NCBI GenBank assembly: GCA_028279215.1
Contig: JANQOF010000029.1
Span: 1-64,000, forward strand
Direction of reading: 5' to 3'
Length of the DNA stretch: 64,000 nucleotides
Origin: Pirellulales bacterium
GTDB taxonomy: Bacteria > Planctomycetota > Planctomycetia > Pirellulales > Lacipirellulaceae
Position numbers and translations under genes: made by a program. The notes under the pieces were generated by a model, which worked only from the letters and a program-made list of their open reading frames with translations, was not told the origin of the DNA and ran no database searches. Every line of letters begins with the position of its first letter. Position 1 is the stretch's first letter. Positions 30,725 to 39,105 of this stretch are shown piece by piece.

Positions 30725-30748
30725 ATTAGTGTACTTGAGTACACTAAT
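30725..30748. promoter_or_regulatory. Perfect 24-bp palindrome upstream of imuA; candidate LexA operator
   Basis: Two perfect 11-base arms, ATTAGTGTACT and AGTACACTAAT, separated by TG, 38 bases before the imuA ATG. Position, symmetry and the SOS nature of the operon make LexA the best candidate. No identical site was found ahead of lexA itself. A C/T-rich tract occupies 30638-30690 just upstream and resembles 26938-26974. Confidence 0.7.
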
Positions 30749-30786
30749 CACTAGACGAGCCAACTTCACCTGTTGATAGCATTCCC

Positions 30787-31569
30787 ATGGTTCAAGCCGC
30801 TAATCCTATTACTCCTCACGCCGAGTTGCCGCGACTGCGGGGGCTACTAGCGGGGATGGAGTATCCGCAACATCGTGAGGAGCGAGCCACCGTTTCCACC
30901 GGCGTGGTGGCAGTCGATCGGTTGTTACCGCATCGCGGGCTGCGGGGTGGGACGCTGGTGGAGTGGATTGCCGATGGCGCTGGCAGCGGGGCAAGCGTGC
31001 TGCCGGTGGTCGCTTTAGGACAACTTCAACGAGCGAGTGGGGGGGCGACGGTGGTGGTCGATCGCGGGGGGCGCTTCTATCCACCCGCTGCTTCGGCGTG
31101 GGGCGTCGATTTAGAGCAAACGATGGTCATCCGCCCCACGTCCGAAGCCGACGAGTTGTGGGCCATCGACCAAGCGATGCGTTGCCCCGATGTGGCCGCG
31201 GTGCTCGCCTGGCCAGCAAAGCTCGACAGCTTTACGTTCCGCCGCCTGCAACTGGCTGCCGAAACGAGCGGCGCGGTCGGCCTATTGGTCCGCCCTTCGC
31301 GCGCCCAGCGCGACCCGACGTGGGCGACTGCACGGCTGATGATCTCGCCACTGCCGACGAACACTGGCAAAGAGAACGAATTGCCGACGAGTTGGCGACT
31401 CGGCGTTACCGTGCTTAAAAGTCGCGGTTTGCTGGTGGGCAAACAAGTGCAACTGGAGATCGACCACCAAACGGGTACGATTCATGAGTCGGCAACAAGT
31501 AGCGAATCGCGTCCTGGCCGTCTGGCTACCGAACTGGCCCATTCAGCGGCTTGTGAGCAAACGGCCTGA
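30787..31569 (+). CDS. imuA: ImuA-like mutasome protein
   Basis: 260 residues with a RecA-like core and a degraded ATP-binding loop (EWIADGAGSGASVLPVVALG, 20), a VVVDRGGRFYPPAA segment that corresponds to the RecA-like Walker B region, and SWRLGVTVLKSRG near the end. ImuA works with ImuB and DnaE2 in SOS-induced translesion synthesis. First gene of the operon; its 3' end overlaps imuB by 86 bases. Similarity to RecA-type folds is weak, so the call depends partly on context. Confidence 0.87.
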   Translation: MVQAANPITPHAELPRLRGLLAGMEYPQHREERATVSTGVVAVDRLLPHRGLRGGTLVEWIADGAGSGASVLPVVALGQLQRASGGATVVVDRGGRFYPPAASAWGVDLEQTMVIRPTSEADELWAIDQAMRCPDVAAVLAWPAKLDSFTFRRLQLAAETSGAVGLLVRPSRAQRDPTWATARLMISPLPTNTGKENELPTSWRLGVTVLKSRGLLVGKQVQLEIDHQTGTIHESATSSESRPGRLATELAHSAACEQTA

Positions 31570-33076
31570 GCTACGCGACCGACCGCTGGTGCTCGAAGCT
31601 ACTTCGCCGCGCGGCCAGCGCGTAGTGGCGTGTTCGTCGGCGGCTGTGAAACTTGGCATCGCGCCGGGCATGTTGGCGGCCGAAGCGGCTGCAATCCGAA
31701 ATACCGACCTACTCCGCGAGCAGCACCACCCAGAAGCCGATCGCCGCAGCCTCGAAAAGTTAGCGAGCTGGTGCCATCGCTTCAGCCCCAGTATTGGTTT
31801 GGAAGAGGCGGTTGAGCTCGATACCTTATTGCTCGACGCAACCAACCTCGCCCCGCTCTACGGCGGCGAGCAATCGCTCGTCGACCAAGTTACCCAAGGC
31901 CTCGCCCGATTAAACTTGGAAGCCCACGTCGCCCTGGCCGGCAACATCGCCACCGCCTGGGCCGCCGCGCACTACCAAGAAATTAGTTCCCTCTCCCCCT
32001 TAGGGGAGAGAGTTAGGGTGAGGGGGCATGTTGTCCCACCAGGCGAAAACCTCGCGGCACTCCGTCCGCTGCCCGCCTGCGCGCTGCGGCTCGACGAGTT
32101 GGTAGTCGATACGCTCGCACGTTTGGGCATCCAAACCGTCGGCGAACTGCTCGCCCTGCCCCGCGACAGCTTGGCCTCGCGACTGGGTAGCGAGGTACTG
32201 CGGCGTATTCATCAAGCCATCGGCGATCAGCCAGAAGTCATCCGCGCGGTGCCACACTCCGAAAAACTGGTGGCTCAGTGGCTATTCGAGCCGCCAATCA
32301 CCAAATGGACTCAAATCAACAAAGTAATCGAGCGATTGCTCGGGCAACTCACCCACCAGTTGGCCGTTCGCGATGCGGGGGCACTCGTCGTAGTTTGCCA
32401 AATCGAGTGCGAGTTGGGCGAAGACGTACGGTTCGAAACTCGGCTGTTCTGCCCAACGAGCGACGCGGCGCACCTGATGGAAATCGTTGGCCTGCGAACC
32501 GAGCGGCTTTTGCTCACCAGTCCGGTGACCGCCGTCAAAGTGCACATTGTACGCCATGCTCCGCTCTCCCGGCAGCAACGCGTGCTGTTCGAGCGAGAAG
32601 CTCCTTGGCAACATTCTACACACGTCGCCGGCTTGATCGATCGGGTTGCCGGGCGTTTGGGCGCCGACGCGGCGGTCCGCTATCGTCTCAAACGGGAAGC
32701 CCAAGCCGAGTTTGCGTACACCGAACATTCGCTGGTTGGCAATCTCGCTACCCGCAAGCGTCGCGCGACAAAAACGGTTGCCGAAGGGGAGCTGGCTCTG
32801 GCGCCGCTCGATCGGCCGCTGCGATTTTTCGCGCGGCCGGTAAAGCTCGAAACGCTCGCCTTCCTGCACGAAGGCCCACCCATTCGCTTTGTGCTTGAAG
32901 GCCAACAACATATCGTCGCCCATCACCGCGGACCCGAGCGCATAGAAACCGGCTGGTGGCGCCGACGAGGCGTCCGTCGCGACTACTACCGTGTCGAAAC
33001 CACCACCGGCCACCGCTTCTGGCTCTTCCGCTGCCTGAGACGACAAGCCTGGTTTTTGCAGGGGGCGTTTGAGTAA
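31484..33076 (+). CDS. imuB: ImuB, Y-family polymerase-like protein without active site
   Basis: 530 residues, related to Y-family polymerases (VLAVWLPNWPIQRL, VACSSAAVKLGIAPGMLAAE, LGIQTVGELLALPRDSLASR). The catalytic carboxylates are missing: the FxDxDxF region is AVWLPNW and SxDE is GLEEA, as is normal for ImuB, which bridges DnaE2 to the sliding clamp. About 15 residues (near 168-183, ISSLSPLGERVRVRGH) come from a palindromic repeat inserted in frame between AAHYQE and VVPPGENLAAL. ATG 31484 lies inside imuA. Confidence 0.92.
   Translation: MSRQQVANRVLAVWLPNWPIQRLVSKRPELRDRPLVLEATSPRGQRVVACSSAAVKLGIAPGMLAAEAAAIRNTDLLREQHHPEADRRSLEKLASWCHRFSPSIGLEEAVELDTLLLDATNLAPLYGGEQSLVDQVTQGLARLNLEAHVALAGNIATAWAAAHYQEISSLSPLGERVRVRGHVVPPGENLAALRPLPACALRLDELVVDTLARLGIQTVGELLALPRDSLASRLGSEVLRRIHQAIGDQPEVIRAVPHSEKLVAQWLFEPPITKWTQINKVIERLLGQLTHQLAVRDAGALVVVCQIECELGEDVRFETRLFCPTSDAAHLMEIVGLRTERLLLTSPVTAVKVHIVRHAPLSRQQRVLFEREAPWQHSTHVAGLIDRVAGRLGADAAVRYRLKREAQAEFAYTEHSLVGNLATRKRRATKTVAEGELALAPLDRPLRFFARPVKLETLAFLHEGPPIRFVLEGQQHIVAHHRGPERIETGWWRRRGVRRDYYRVETTTGHRFWLFRCLRRQAWFLQGAFE
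31991..32027. repeat. CTCTCCCC-type palindromic repeat inside imuB
   Basis: CTCTCCCC (31991-31998) and GGGGAGAG (32003-32010) pair around CTTA, followed by AGTTAGGGTGAGGGGGC. The frame stays open through it and encodes LSPLGERVRVRG. Relatives: 10083-10131 and 24710-24726. Confidence 0.85.
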
Positions 33077-33100
33077 GGAACCGCCAATACACAGCCTTCC

Positions 33101-36100
33101 ATGCCCGAACCGCCTGTTTTTCCGAAACGCCAACCGCTCGATACCGATCAACTCGGCAAGCGGTCCGTGCATCCTTGGGTTCGTTATGCCGAGCTGCATT
33201 GCCGCACCAATTTTTCGTTCCTCGAGGGCGCTTCGCACGCCGACGAGTTGGTACTGCGAGCTGCGAAACTCGGTTACGAGGCGCTCGCGATTACCGATCG
33301 CAATAGCTTGGCTGGTGTGGTGCGGGCGCATACGGCGGCCAAAGATTGCGGGCTCAAGATCATCATCGGCGCCGAAGTCACTCCGGTCGACGCTCCCAGA
33401 GTTGCCTTGCTCGCCACCGATCGCGCCGCTTACGCACAACTCGCGCGGCTGCTCACCGTCGGACGACGTCGGGCAGCCAAAGGCGAGTGTCAGCTTGAGT
33501 TTGGTGACATTGCTGAACATCATCAAGGATTGTTGGCTCTTGTCGCTCCCCAAAGATCGGGTGCCACTGCTGGCTCGCCCAGCAGCGATCACATCAGTCG
33601 ATATCGCGACCTCTTCACCGATCGTTGTTATCTGCTTACCGAGTTGCATTACGGCACCGACGACCAGCAGTGGCTCGCAAATCTCACTCGAATCGGCAAC
33701 GAGTCGCAGGTGCCGTTGGTGGCCGCTGGCGATGTGCACTATCACTCTGGCGAGCGAATGCCGCTGCAGCATGCACTCACGGCCATGCGCCATGGCACCA
33801 CGGTGGCTAAACTTGGCGAGCGATGTTTGCCAAACGCCGAGCGGCACTTGCGGTCGCTCGACGACCTGGAATCGATCTTCGCTGCGCGGCCCGAGCTGCT
33901 TCGCCGCACCGTGGAAATCGCCGATCGGTGTGCGTTCTCGCTCGACGACTTGCGTTATGAGTACCCCGAGGAACTCGCTCCGTCGGGCATGACGCCCATT
34001 GAATACTTGCGGCAACTGGCGTGGGAAGGCGCCAAAGAACGGTACCCGACCATCGTGCCCGAAAAGGTTTGCCGGCTCTTGGAGCACGAGCTGGCGCTAA
34101 TCGAACGACTTCACTACGAGGCGTTCTTCCTTACTGTGCAAGACATCGTCCGCTTCGCACGCTCGCGGCAAATTCTCTGTCAGGGTCGCGGCTCGGCGGC
34201 TAACTCGGTGGTCTGCTATTGCTTGGGCGTGACGGCCGTCGATCCGGCCGCGCACGAGTTGCTGTTTGAGCGCTTCGTTTCCGAAGAGCGCAACGAAGCG
34301 CCCGACATCGATGTCGACTTCGAACACGAACGCCGCGAAGAGGTGTTGCAGTACATCTACGAAAAGTATGGCCGCGAGCACGCCGGGCTCGCCGCTACGG
34401 TGATTACCTACCGGCCGCGTAGCGCCATTCGCGACATCGGTAAGGCGCTCGGGTTATCGCTCGACCGAGTCGATACGCTCGCTAAGAACTACGACTTCCG
34501 CGGCGAGAAATTATTGTTGCCCAAGCGGTGCGAGCAAAGCGGCATCGATCCTGAGTCGCGCATTGGGCGACAGCTCATGTTGCTAGTGAACGAACTATTG
34601 GGCTTCCCGCGGCATCTTTCACAACATGTTGGCGGCATGGTGATCACCCGCGGACCACTTTGCGAGCTGGTGCCCATCGAAAATGCCGCGATGGAAGACC
34701 GCACCGTCATCGAGTGGGACAAGGACGACCTCGACGAACTCGGCATCTTGAAAGTCGATTGCCTGTGCCTTGGCATGCTTACCGCCATCCGCAAGTGCTT
34801 CGACCTGATCGCCAAGCACACCTACCGGCAGTTGTCGATTGCCACGGTGCCGCAAGAAGATCCGGCCGTGTACGACATGGTTTGCCAGGCCGATACGGTG
34901 GGCGTGTTTCAAATCGAAAGTCGCGCCCAGATGAGCATGCTACCGCGACTGAAGCCGAGGAACTTTTACGACGTGGTGATCGAAGTGGCGATCGTGCGGC
35001 CGGGGCCCATTCAGGGAAACATGGTGCATCCGTATTTGCGGCGACGCGAGGGCGAAGAGCCGGTGAAGTACCCCAACCCTGAAGTCCAACAAGTGCTCGA
35101 GCGGACGCTTGGCGTGCCGCTGTTTCAGGAGCAGGCAATGCAACTGGCGGTGGTGGCCGCCGGGTTTACACCAGGCGAGGCCGACCAACTTCGCCGGGCG
35201 ATGGGCGGCTGGCGGCGGCCAGGGCTCATCGACAGCTATCGCCAAAAGCTCATGACCGGCATGCTGGCCAAGGGTTATGCGCAAGATTTTGCCGAGGGAC
35301 TGTTCAACCAAATCCGCGGCTTCGGTGAGTATGGCTTCCCCGAGTCGCACGCCGCCAGCTTCGCCAAGTTGGTATACGTCTCGGCGTGGCTGAAACGTTA
35401 TTACCCGGCGACGTTTGCGGCCGGACTGATCAACAGCCAGCCAATGGGGTTCTATGCGCCCGCACAACTGGTCCGCGACGCCCGCGACCATGGCGTCGAG
35501 GTGCGGCCAATTGATGTCAACCAAAGCGACTGGGATTGCACGCTCGAACCAACCAAACCCGGTAGCGAAGGCGCGCTACGGCTAGGCATGCGTCTAGTGC
35601 GTGGCTTGCAGCAAACCGACGCCGAGAAAATTGTCGCCGCCCGCGAAACTCCCTATCCATCGGCGGCCGAACTCGGCAAGCGGGCCCGCGTTGGCAAAGC
35701 TACCATCGAAAAGCTGGCCGACGCGGGGGCGCTCGACTCGCTGGAGCGAGATCGCCGCTCCGCACTGTGGCAAGCACTCGAACCACCGCTTTCGACCGAC
35801 GAGACGCCGCTGTTCGCGGCCGAAGCCGACAACCACCAGCCGCCGGAATTTCCACCGCTCAGTCCCCAGCAACAAGTGTTTGCCGATTACGCCGCCTCGG
35901 GCCTGTCGCTTCGCAATCATCCACTTTCGTTTTATCGCGAACAACTCGACCAACTTGGTGTGGTCACGGCCGAGCGGATTGTCGAACTACGTCACGGGCG
36001 TAGGGTAACCGTAGCAGGCTTGGTGCTCATGCGTCAGCGTCCGGGCACGGCCAAGGGCATTACGTTTGTCACTCTGGAAGACGAAACTGGCACTATCAAC

Positions 36101-36280
36101 TTGATTGTTCACCTGCGAACATGGCAGAAGTACGAAATGATCGCCCGCCGCGCCACCGCCATGCTGGTCACCGGCCGACTCGAACGCCAAGGCATCGTGA
36201 TCCACGTGATCGTCCGCGAGATTCAGGATTTGGAAACCGAGATGGACGAACTGGAACACCGGTCGCGGGATTTTCGGTGA
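33101..36280 (+). CDS. dnaE2: Error-prone DNA polymerase III alpha subunit DnaE2
   Basis: 1059 residues, the shorter DnaE2 class. N-terminal PHP domain (YAELHCRTNFSFLEGASHAD, 20; AITDRNSLAGVVRAH), polymerase core with GRGSAANSVVCYCLGVT and the catalytic PDIDVDFEHERREEVLQYI, QHVGGMVITRGP, GFGEYGFPESHAASFA, helix-hairpin-helix region, and a C-terminal OB fold (VTVAGLVLMRQRPGTAKGI). It extends past lesions during the SOS response. Starts 24 bases after imuB, completing the imuA-imuB-dnaE2 cassette. Confidence 0.97.
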   Translation: MPEPPVFPKRQPLDTDQLGKRSVHPWVRYAELHCRTNFSFLEGASHADELVLRAAKLGYEALAITDRNSLAGVVRAHTAAKDCGLKIIIGAEVTPVDAPRVALLATDRAAYAQLARLLTVGRRRAAKGECQLEFGDIAEHHQGLLALVAPQRSGATAGSPSSDHISRYRDLFTDRCYLLTELHYGTDDQQWLANLTRIGNESQVPLVAAGDVHYHSGERMPLQHALTAMRHGTTVAKLGERCLPNAERHLRSLDDLESIFAARPELLRRTVEIADRCAFSLDDLRYEYPEELAPSGMTPIEYLRQLAWEGAKERYPTIVPEKVCRLLEHELALIERLHYEAFFLTVQDIVRFARSRQILCQGRGSAANSVVCYCLGVTAVDPAAHELLFERFVSEERNEAPDIDVDFEHERREEVLQYIYEKYGREHAGLAATVITYRPRSAIRDIGKALGLSLDRVDTLAKNYDFRGEKLLLPKRCEQSGIDPESRIGRQLMLLVNELLGFPRHLSQHVGGMVITRGPLCELVPIENAAMEDRTVIEWDKDDLDELGILKVDCLCLGMLTAIRKCFDLIAKHTYRQLSIATVPQEDPAVYDMVCQADTVGVFQIESRAQMSMLPRLKPRNFYDVVIEVAIVRPGPIQGNMVHPYLRRREGEEPVKYPNPEVQQVLERTLGVPLFQEQAMQLAVVAAGFTPGEADQLRRAMGGWRRPGLIDSYRQKLMTGMLAKGYAQDFAEGLFNQIRGFGEYGFPESHAASFAKLVYVSAWLKRYYPATFAAGLINSQPMGFYAPAQLVRDARDHGVEVRPIDVNQSDWDCTLEPTKPGSEGALRLGMRLVRGLQQTDAEKIVAARETPYPSAAELGKRARVGKATIEKLADAGALDSLERDRRSALWQALEPPLSTDETPLFAAEADNHQPPEFPPLSPQQQVFADYAASGLSLRNHPLSFYREQLDQLGVVTAERIVELRHGRRVTVAGLVLMRQRPGTAKGITFVTLEDETGTINLIVHLRTWQKYEMIARRATAMLVTGRLERQGIVIHVIVREIQDLETEMDELEHRSRDFR

Positions 36281-36328
36281 AGAATCTATGAGCAATTGGT
36301 TGTCGGCTGTGAGCGTGTCTCCGACTTT

Positions 36329-36449
36329 ACCCTCCTTCCAGGGTCGAGCCGAAGGCTCGGGGAGGTTGTGATGAACGATAGCCAACCTACTTCATACGAT
36401 TGCCCTCCCCGGTCGCTCCCGCGACCGACCCTCCCGCCAACGGGAGGGT
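36329..36449. repeat. Pair of nested palindromes between dnaE2 and an epimerase gene
   Basis: First hairpin: CGAGCC-GAA-GGCTCG (36345-36359) inside an outer CCTCC/GGAGG pair. Second: GGTCGC-TCCC-GCGACC (36411-36426), then ACCCTCCCG-CCAA-CGGGAGGGT (36428-36449). The two halves look like two orientations of the same kind of unit and may also serve as a terminator for the mutasome operon. Confidence 0.7.
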
Positions 36450-36473
36450 GAATTCAATGACGCGAGCCACAAC

Positions 36474-37352
36474 ATGCCCCACTCCGCACTGATCTTCGGC
36501 TACGGCTATCTTGGCAAGCCAGTTGCGCAGCATTGGCGCGAAGATGAATGGAGTGTCCACACTGTCACTAGATCTGAGGCGCACTCCAAAGAAATCCAGT
36601 CGCTTGGCATTTATCCCATTGTCGCCGATGTCACCAACCCCAGCACGCTAAGCAATCTACCAACCATCGACACGGTGCTCTTCGCCGTGGGCTACGATCG
36701 CACGAGCGACAAGACCATCGACGAAGTCTATGTCGGCGGCGCTAGGAACGTGCTCGATGCACTGCCCAAAGATACCGGTCGGTTCATTTACATCAGCACC
36801 ACCGGAGTGTATGGCGACGCTGGAGGTGACTGGATCGACGAAACCACACCGCCCAATCCAAGCCGTCCGGGTGGCAAGGCGTCGCTGGCGGCCGAGGAGT
36901 TGATTCGCGCAAGCTCGTTTGCGGATCGCGCAGTGATCCTTCGCCTCGCCGGAATTTACGGCCCTGGCCGGTTGCCCTACCTCAAGCAACTCCAAGAGGG
37001 CGAAGCGATCGCGGCGCCGAAGGCCGGCTACTTGAACTTGATCCACGTGTACGATGCGGCGCGAATTGTCCAGTTGCTCAGCGATCCGATGCGGGAAATC
37101 TCTGGCCCCGTCACCTATTGCGTCAGCGACGGCCATCCCGTCGTCCGCAGCGAGTACTACCGCGAAGTTGCCAGGCGGCTAGGGGCGCCGGAGCCGACGT
37201 TTACCGATCCGCCAGGCGGCAGCCCGCGGGCGGCGCGGGCGGCCTCCGACAAGCGAGTGAATAACGCCCAATTGACTTCGGATTTGCAGATCGAATTGCT
37301 CTATCCGACGTACCGCGAAGGCCTTGCCGCGTCGATCGGATCGATAAAATAG
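36474..37352 (+). CDS. NAD-dependent epimerase/dehydratase (extended SDR) family protein
   Basis: 292 residues. Rossmann motif IFGYGYLGKPVA (GxGxxG), DVTNP, FAVGYDRT, IYISTTGVYGDAGGDW with the catalytic Ser/Thr, LRLAGIYGPGRLP, LIHVYDAARIV. The usual YxxxK is replaced by a G-K segment (RPGGKASLAAEE), as in the SDR group close to YeeZ-like proteins, so catalysis is uncertain. Substrate unknown. Confidence 0.85.
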   Translation: MPHSALIFGYGYLGKPVAQHWREDEWSVHTVTRSEAHSKEIQSLGIYPIVADVTNPSTLSNLPTIDTVLFAVGYDRTSDKTIDEVYVGGARNVLDALPKDTGRFIYISTTGVYGDAGGDWIDETTPPNPSRPGGKASLAAEELIRASSFADRAVILRLAGIYGPGRLPYLKQLQEGEAIAAPKAGYLNLIHVYDAARIVQLLSDPMREISGPVTYCVSDGHPVVRSEYYREVARRLGAPEPTFTDPPGGSPRAARAASDKRVNNAQLTSDLQIELLYPTYREGLAASIGSIK

Positions 37353-37474
37353 GTCGCGGTAAGTCTGTTGAGATTCAGTTGCATTAGGGGTGCGTACGTT
37401 GCCCAAAAGTGGCCGGCCCTCTATCATCGATTCCCTTCATTCATTTCGGTTCGCCACTTCATCCGCGTTGCGTC

Positions 37475-38260
37475 ATGCTTCCTCGCACTCCCCTGTTTCC
37501 CCACGTCATCGAACTCAATCACCAGGCCCGGCAACGGATCACCTGCAGCGTCTATCTGATTTATGACGACCAGAACCACTGGGCGCTCATGGACATCGGA
37601 TACGAAGACGCAGTCGACGACGTCTTGGAGCTGATTCGCCAACTCGACTTTCCCTTCAGCAAGTGCGTCGGGCTGATCGCCTCGCATGCCGATGTCGATC
37701 ACATTCAAGGCCTAGCCAAGGCGAAGCAGGTGCTTAAAACCAGCATCTACTGCCACCCGAAGGCGGCCGTTCACTTGGAATCGGGCGATCGCATCGCGAC
37801 CTTTGCCGCCATCGAAGCGCAGGGCATCGATTTGGAGATGCCGAAGGTCGAGATCGAGCATCGCGTGGACGAAGGCGATACGATTCAAGTCGGCGACCTA
37901 TTGCTCGAAGTGTGGCATACGCCCGGCCATACCGATGGACAGCTCTCGCTACGCATGGGCAACCTGCTGTTCTCCGGTGATAACATTTTTCGCGACGGCT
38001 CGGTCGGCGCCATCGACGCGCACCACGGCAGCAGCATCCCCGATTTTATTAAGTCGCTCAAACGCATCCAAGAAAGCAACGTCGAGTGGCTCCTCCCCAG
38101 CCACGGCCCTGTATTCCGCAAAGACAACGCCCACATCCAAAAAACAATCGACCGCCTGGAAACCTACCTTCACATGGCCGACTTCGGCACCTGCGCTATC
38201 GACTGGCCGTTGATGGATGCTTGGGAGAAAGAGTTGCTGGAGGGGAAAGGGCCGGAGTGA
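37475..38260 (+). CDS. Metallo-beta-lactamase-fold hydrolase
   Basis: 261 residues. The metal motif is [10 protein letters not shown] (HxDxDH in place of the usual HxHxDH), followed by [31 protein letters not shown] and LLPSHGPVF. Thiol- or ester-hydrolysing activity of the glyoxalase II type is plausible; the substrate is unknown. ATG 37475. The last 23 codons are repeated at 38987-39055, on the far side of a PIN toxin-like locus. Confidence 0.88.
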   Translation: MLPRTPLFPHVIELNHQARQRITCSVYLIYDDQNHWALMDIGYEDAVDDVLELIRQLDFPFSKCVGLIASHADVDHIQGLAKAKQVLKTSIYCHPKAAVHLESGDRIATFAAIEAQGIDLEMPKVEIEHRVDEGDTIQVGDLLLEVWHTPGHTDGQLSLRMGNLLFSGDNIFRDGSVGAIDAHHGSSIPDFIKSLKRIQESNVEWLLPSHGPVFRKDNAHIQKTIDRLETYLHMADFGTCAIDWPLMDAWEKELLEGKGPE

Positions 38261-38296
38261 GAACTACTCTGGGAGTGCGAAAGCGTCTCGCCGAAT

Positions 38297-38785
38297 ATGA
38301 CAACTGTCTACCTAGAAACGACCATTCCCAGCTTCTTCTACACCGCGAGAACAGATACTCGCTCGCTTGCACGCCATCGATGGACCCGCCAGTGGTGGGA
38401 CGAAGTCGCTCCCGATTTCGAGTTATTCTCAAGCGACGCAGTCATTGCGGAACTAGACCGGGGAACGATTGAAGAACTGAAGTCTGAGCGAATTTTGCTG
38501 ATCTCACGGCTGCCCCTCCTGGAGGCTACGTCCGACGTCCTCAACGTTGCTAGAATATACGTAGATCGGCTGGTTATGCCCTGCGATGGTGTTGGCGACG
38601 CGCTTCACTTGGCAATAGCATCCCACTACTCGATAGACGTGTTACTTACCTGGAATTGCAAACACTTGGCGAACCCTAACAAGTTTGGCCACATCCATCA
38701 GGTGAACGAGGAGTTAGGCCTCTCCACGCCTTTGCTAACCACCCCGCTGAACTATCTAAGCGAGGACGACACATATGAAGACTGA
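38297..38785 (+). CDS. PIN-domain protein, probable toxin
   Basis: 162 residues with PIN-domain features: YLETTIPSFFY at the start (first acidic residue Glu in place of the usual Asp), SSDAVIAELDRG, a conserved GDALHLAIASHYSIDVLLTW segment (20) carrying an Asp, and NCKHLANPN. PIN proteins are Mg-dependent RNases; VapC-type toxins are the best known. The following gene overlaps it by 11 bases, the usual layout of a toxin-antitoxin pair, although antitoxins more often come first. Confidence 0.8.
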   Translation: MTTVYLETTIPSFFYTARTDTRSLARHRWTRQWWDEVAPDFELFSSDAVIAELDRGTIEELKSERILLISRLPLLEATSDVLNVARIYVDRLVMPCDGVGDALHLAIASHYSIDVLLTWNCKHLANPNKFGHIHQVNEELGLSTPLLTTPLNYLSEDDTYED

Positions 38786-38963
38786 ACCTGCAAACGAAGT
38801 ACGCGTCATCCGTCAGAGTCTCTCTGCAGAGTGTGGAGACGATCTCGCAAGGATTCTCGAGTACTACCGCAGGCATCAAGAAGAGTCGAAAAACTCGGGG
38901 GCACTTCACTTTGTGGATTCACTCTCCTCTGCCACATCGGAGCACAACCGTTCGAGTGCATAA
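38775..38963 (+). CDS. Small partner of the PIN protein, probable antitoxin
   Basis: 62 residues (VRVIRQSLSAECGDDLARIL, EYYRRHQEESKNSG) overlapping the PIN gene by 11 bases. Charged, probably helical, with no recognisable DNA-binding motif. Short downstream partners of PIN genes with this RxxR..EC..D..YY pattern occur in planctomycetes and cyanobacteria in my memory; the antitoxin role is inference. Confidence 0.65.
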   Translation: MKTEPANEVRVIRQSLSAECGDDLARILEYYRRHQEESKNSGALHFVDSLSSATSEHNRSSA

Positions 38964-38986
38964 CAACATGCAGAGTCCCTTGCGTT

Positions 38987-39055
38987 TGCGCCATCGACTG
39001 GCCGCTAATGGATGCGTGGGAGAAGGAGTTGTTGGAGGGGAAAGGGCCGGAGTGA
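38987..39055 (+). pseudogene. Orphan 3' end of an MBL-fold hydrolase gene
   Basis: 69 bases (23 codons including the stop) encode the same residues as the end of the hydrolase gene at 38192-38260, from [20 protein letters not shown] through the stop. The two copies differ at six bases, all synonymous (GCT/GCC, TTG/CTA, GCT/GCG, AAA/AAG, CTG/TTG). No hydrolase sequence precedes it. Confidence 0.92.
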
Positions 39056-39105
39056 GGTGATTGTCGGGATTGCTGTACTCTTGAGATTGCGGAAGTTACT
39101 GGCGG

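Noticed and set aside
32282-34087. Long minus-strand frame of about 600 codons across imuB and dnaE2
   Set aside because: Antisense shadow of two well-supported genes; its translation has no recognisable domain.
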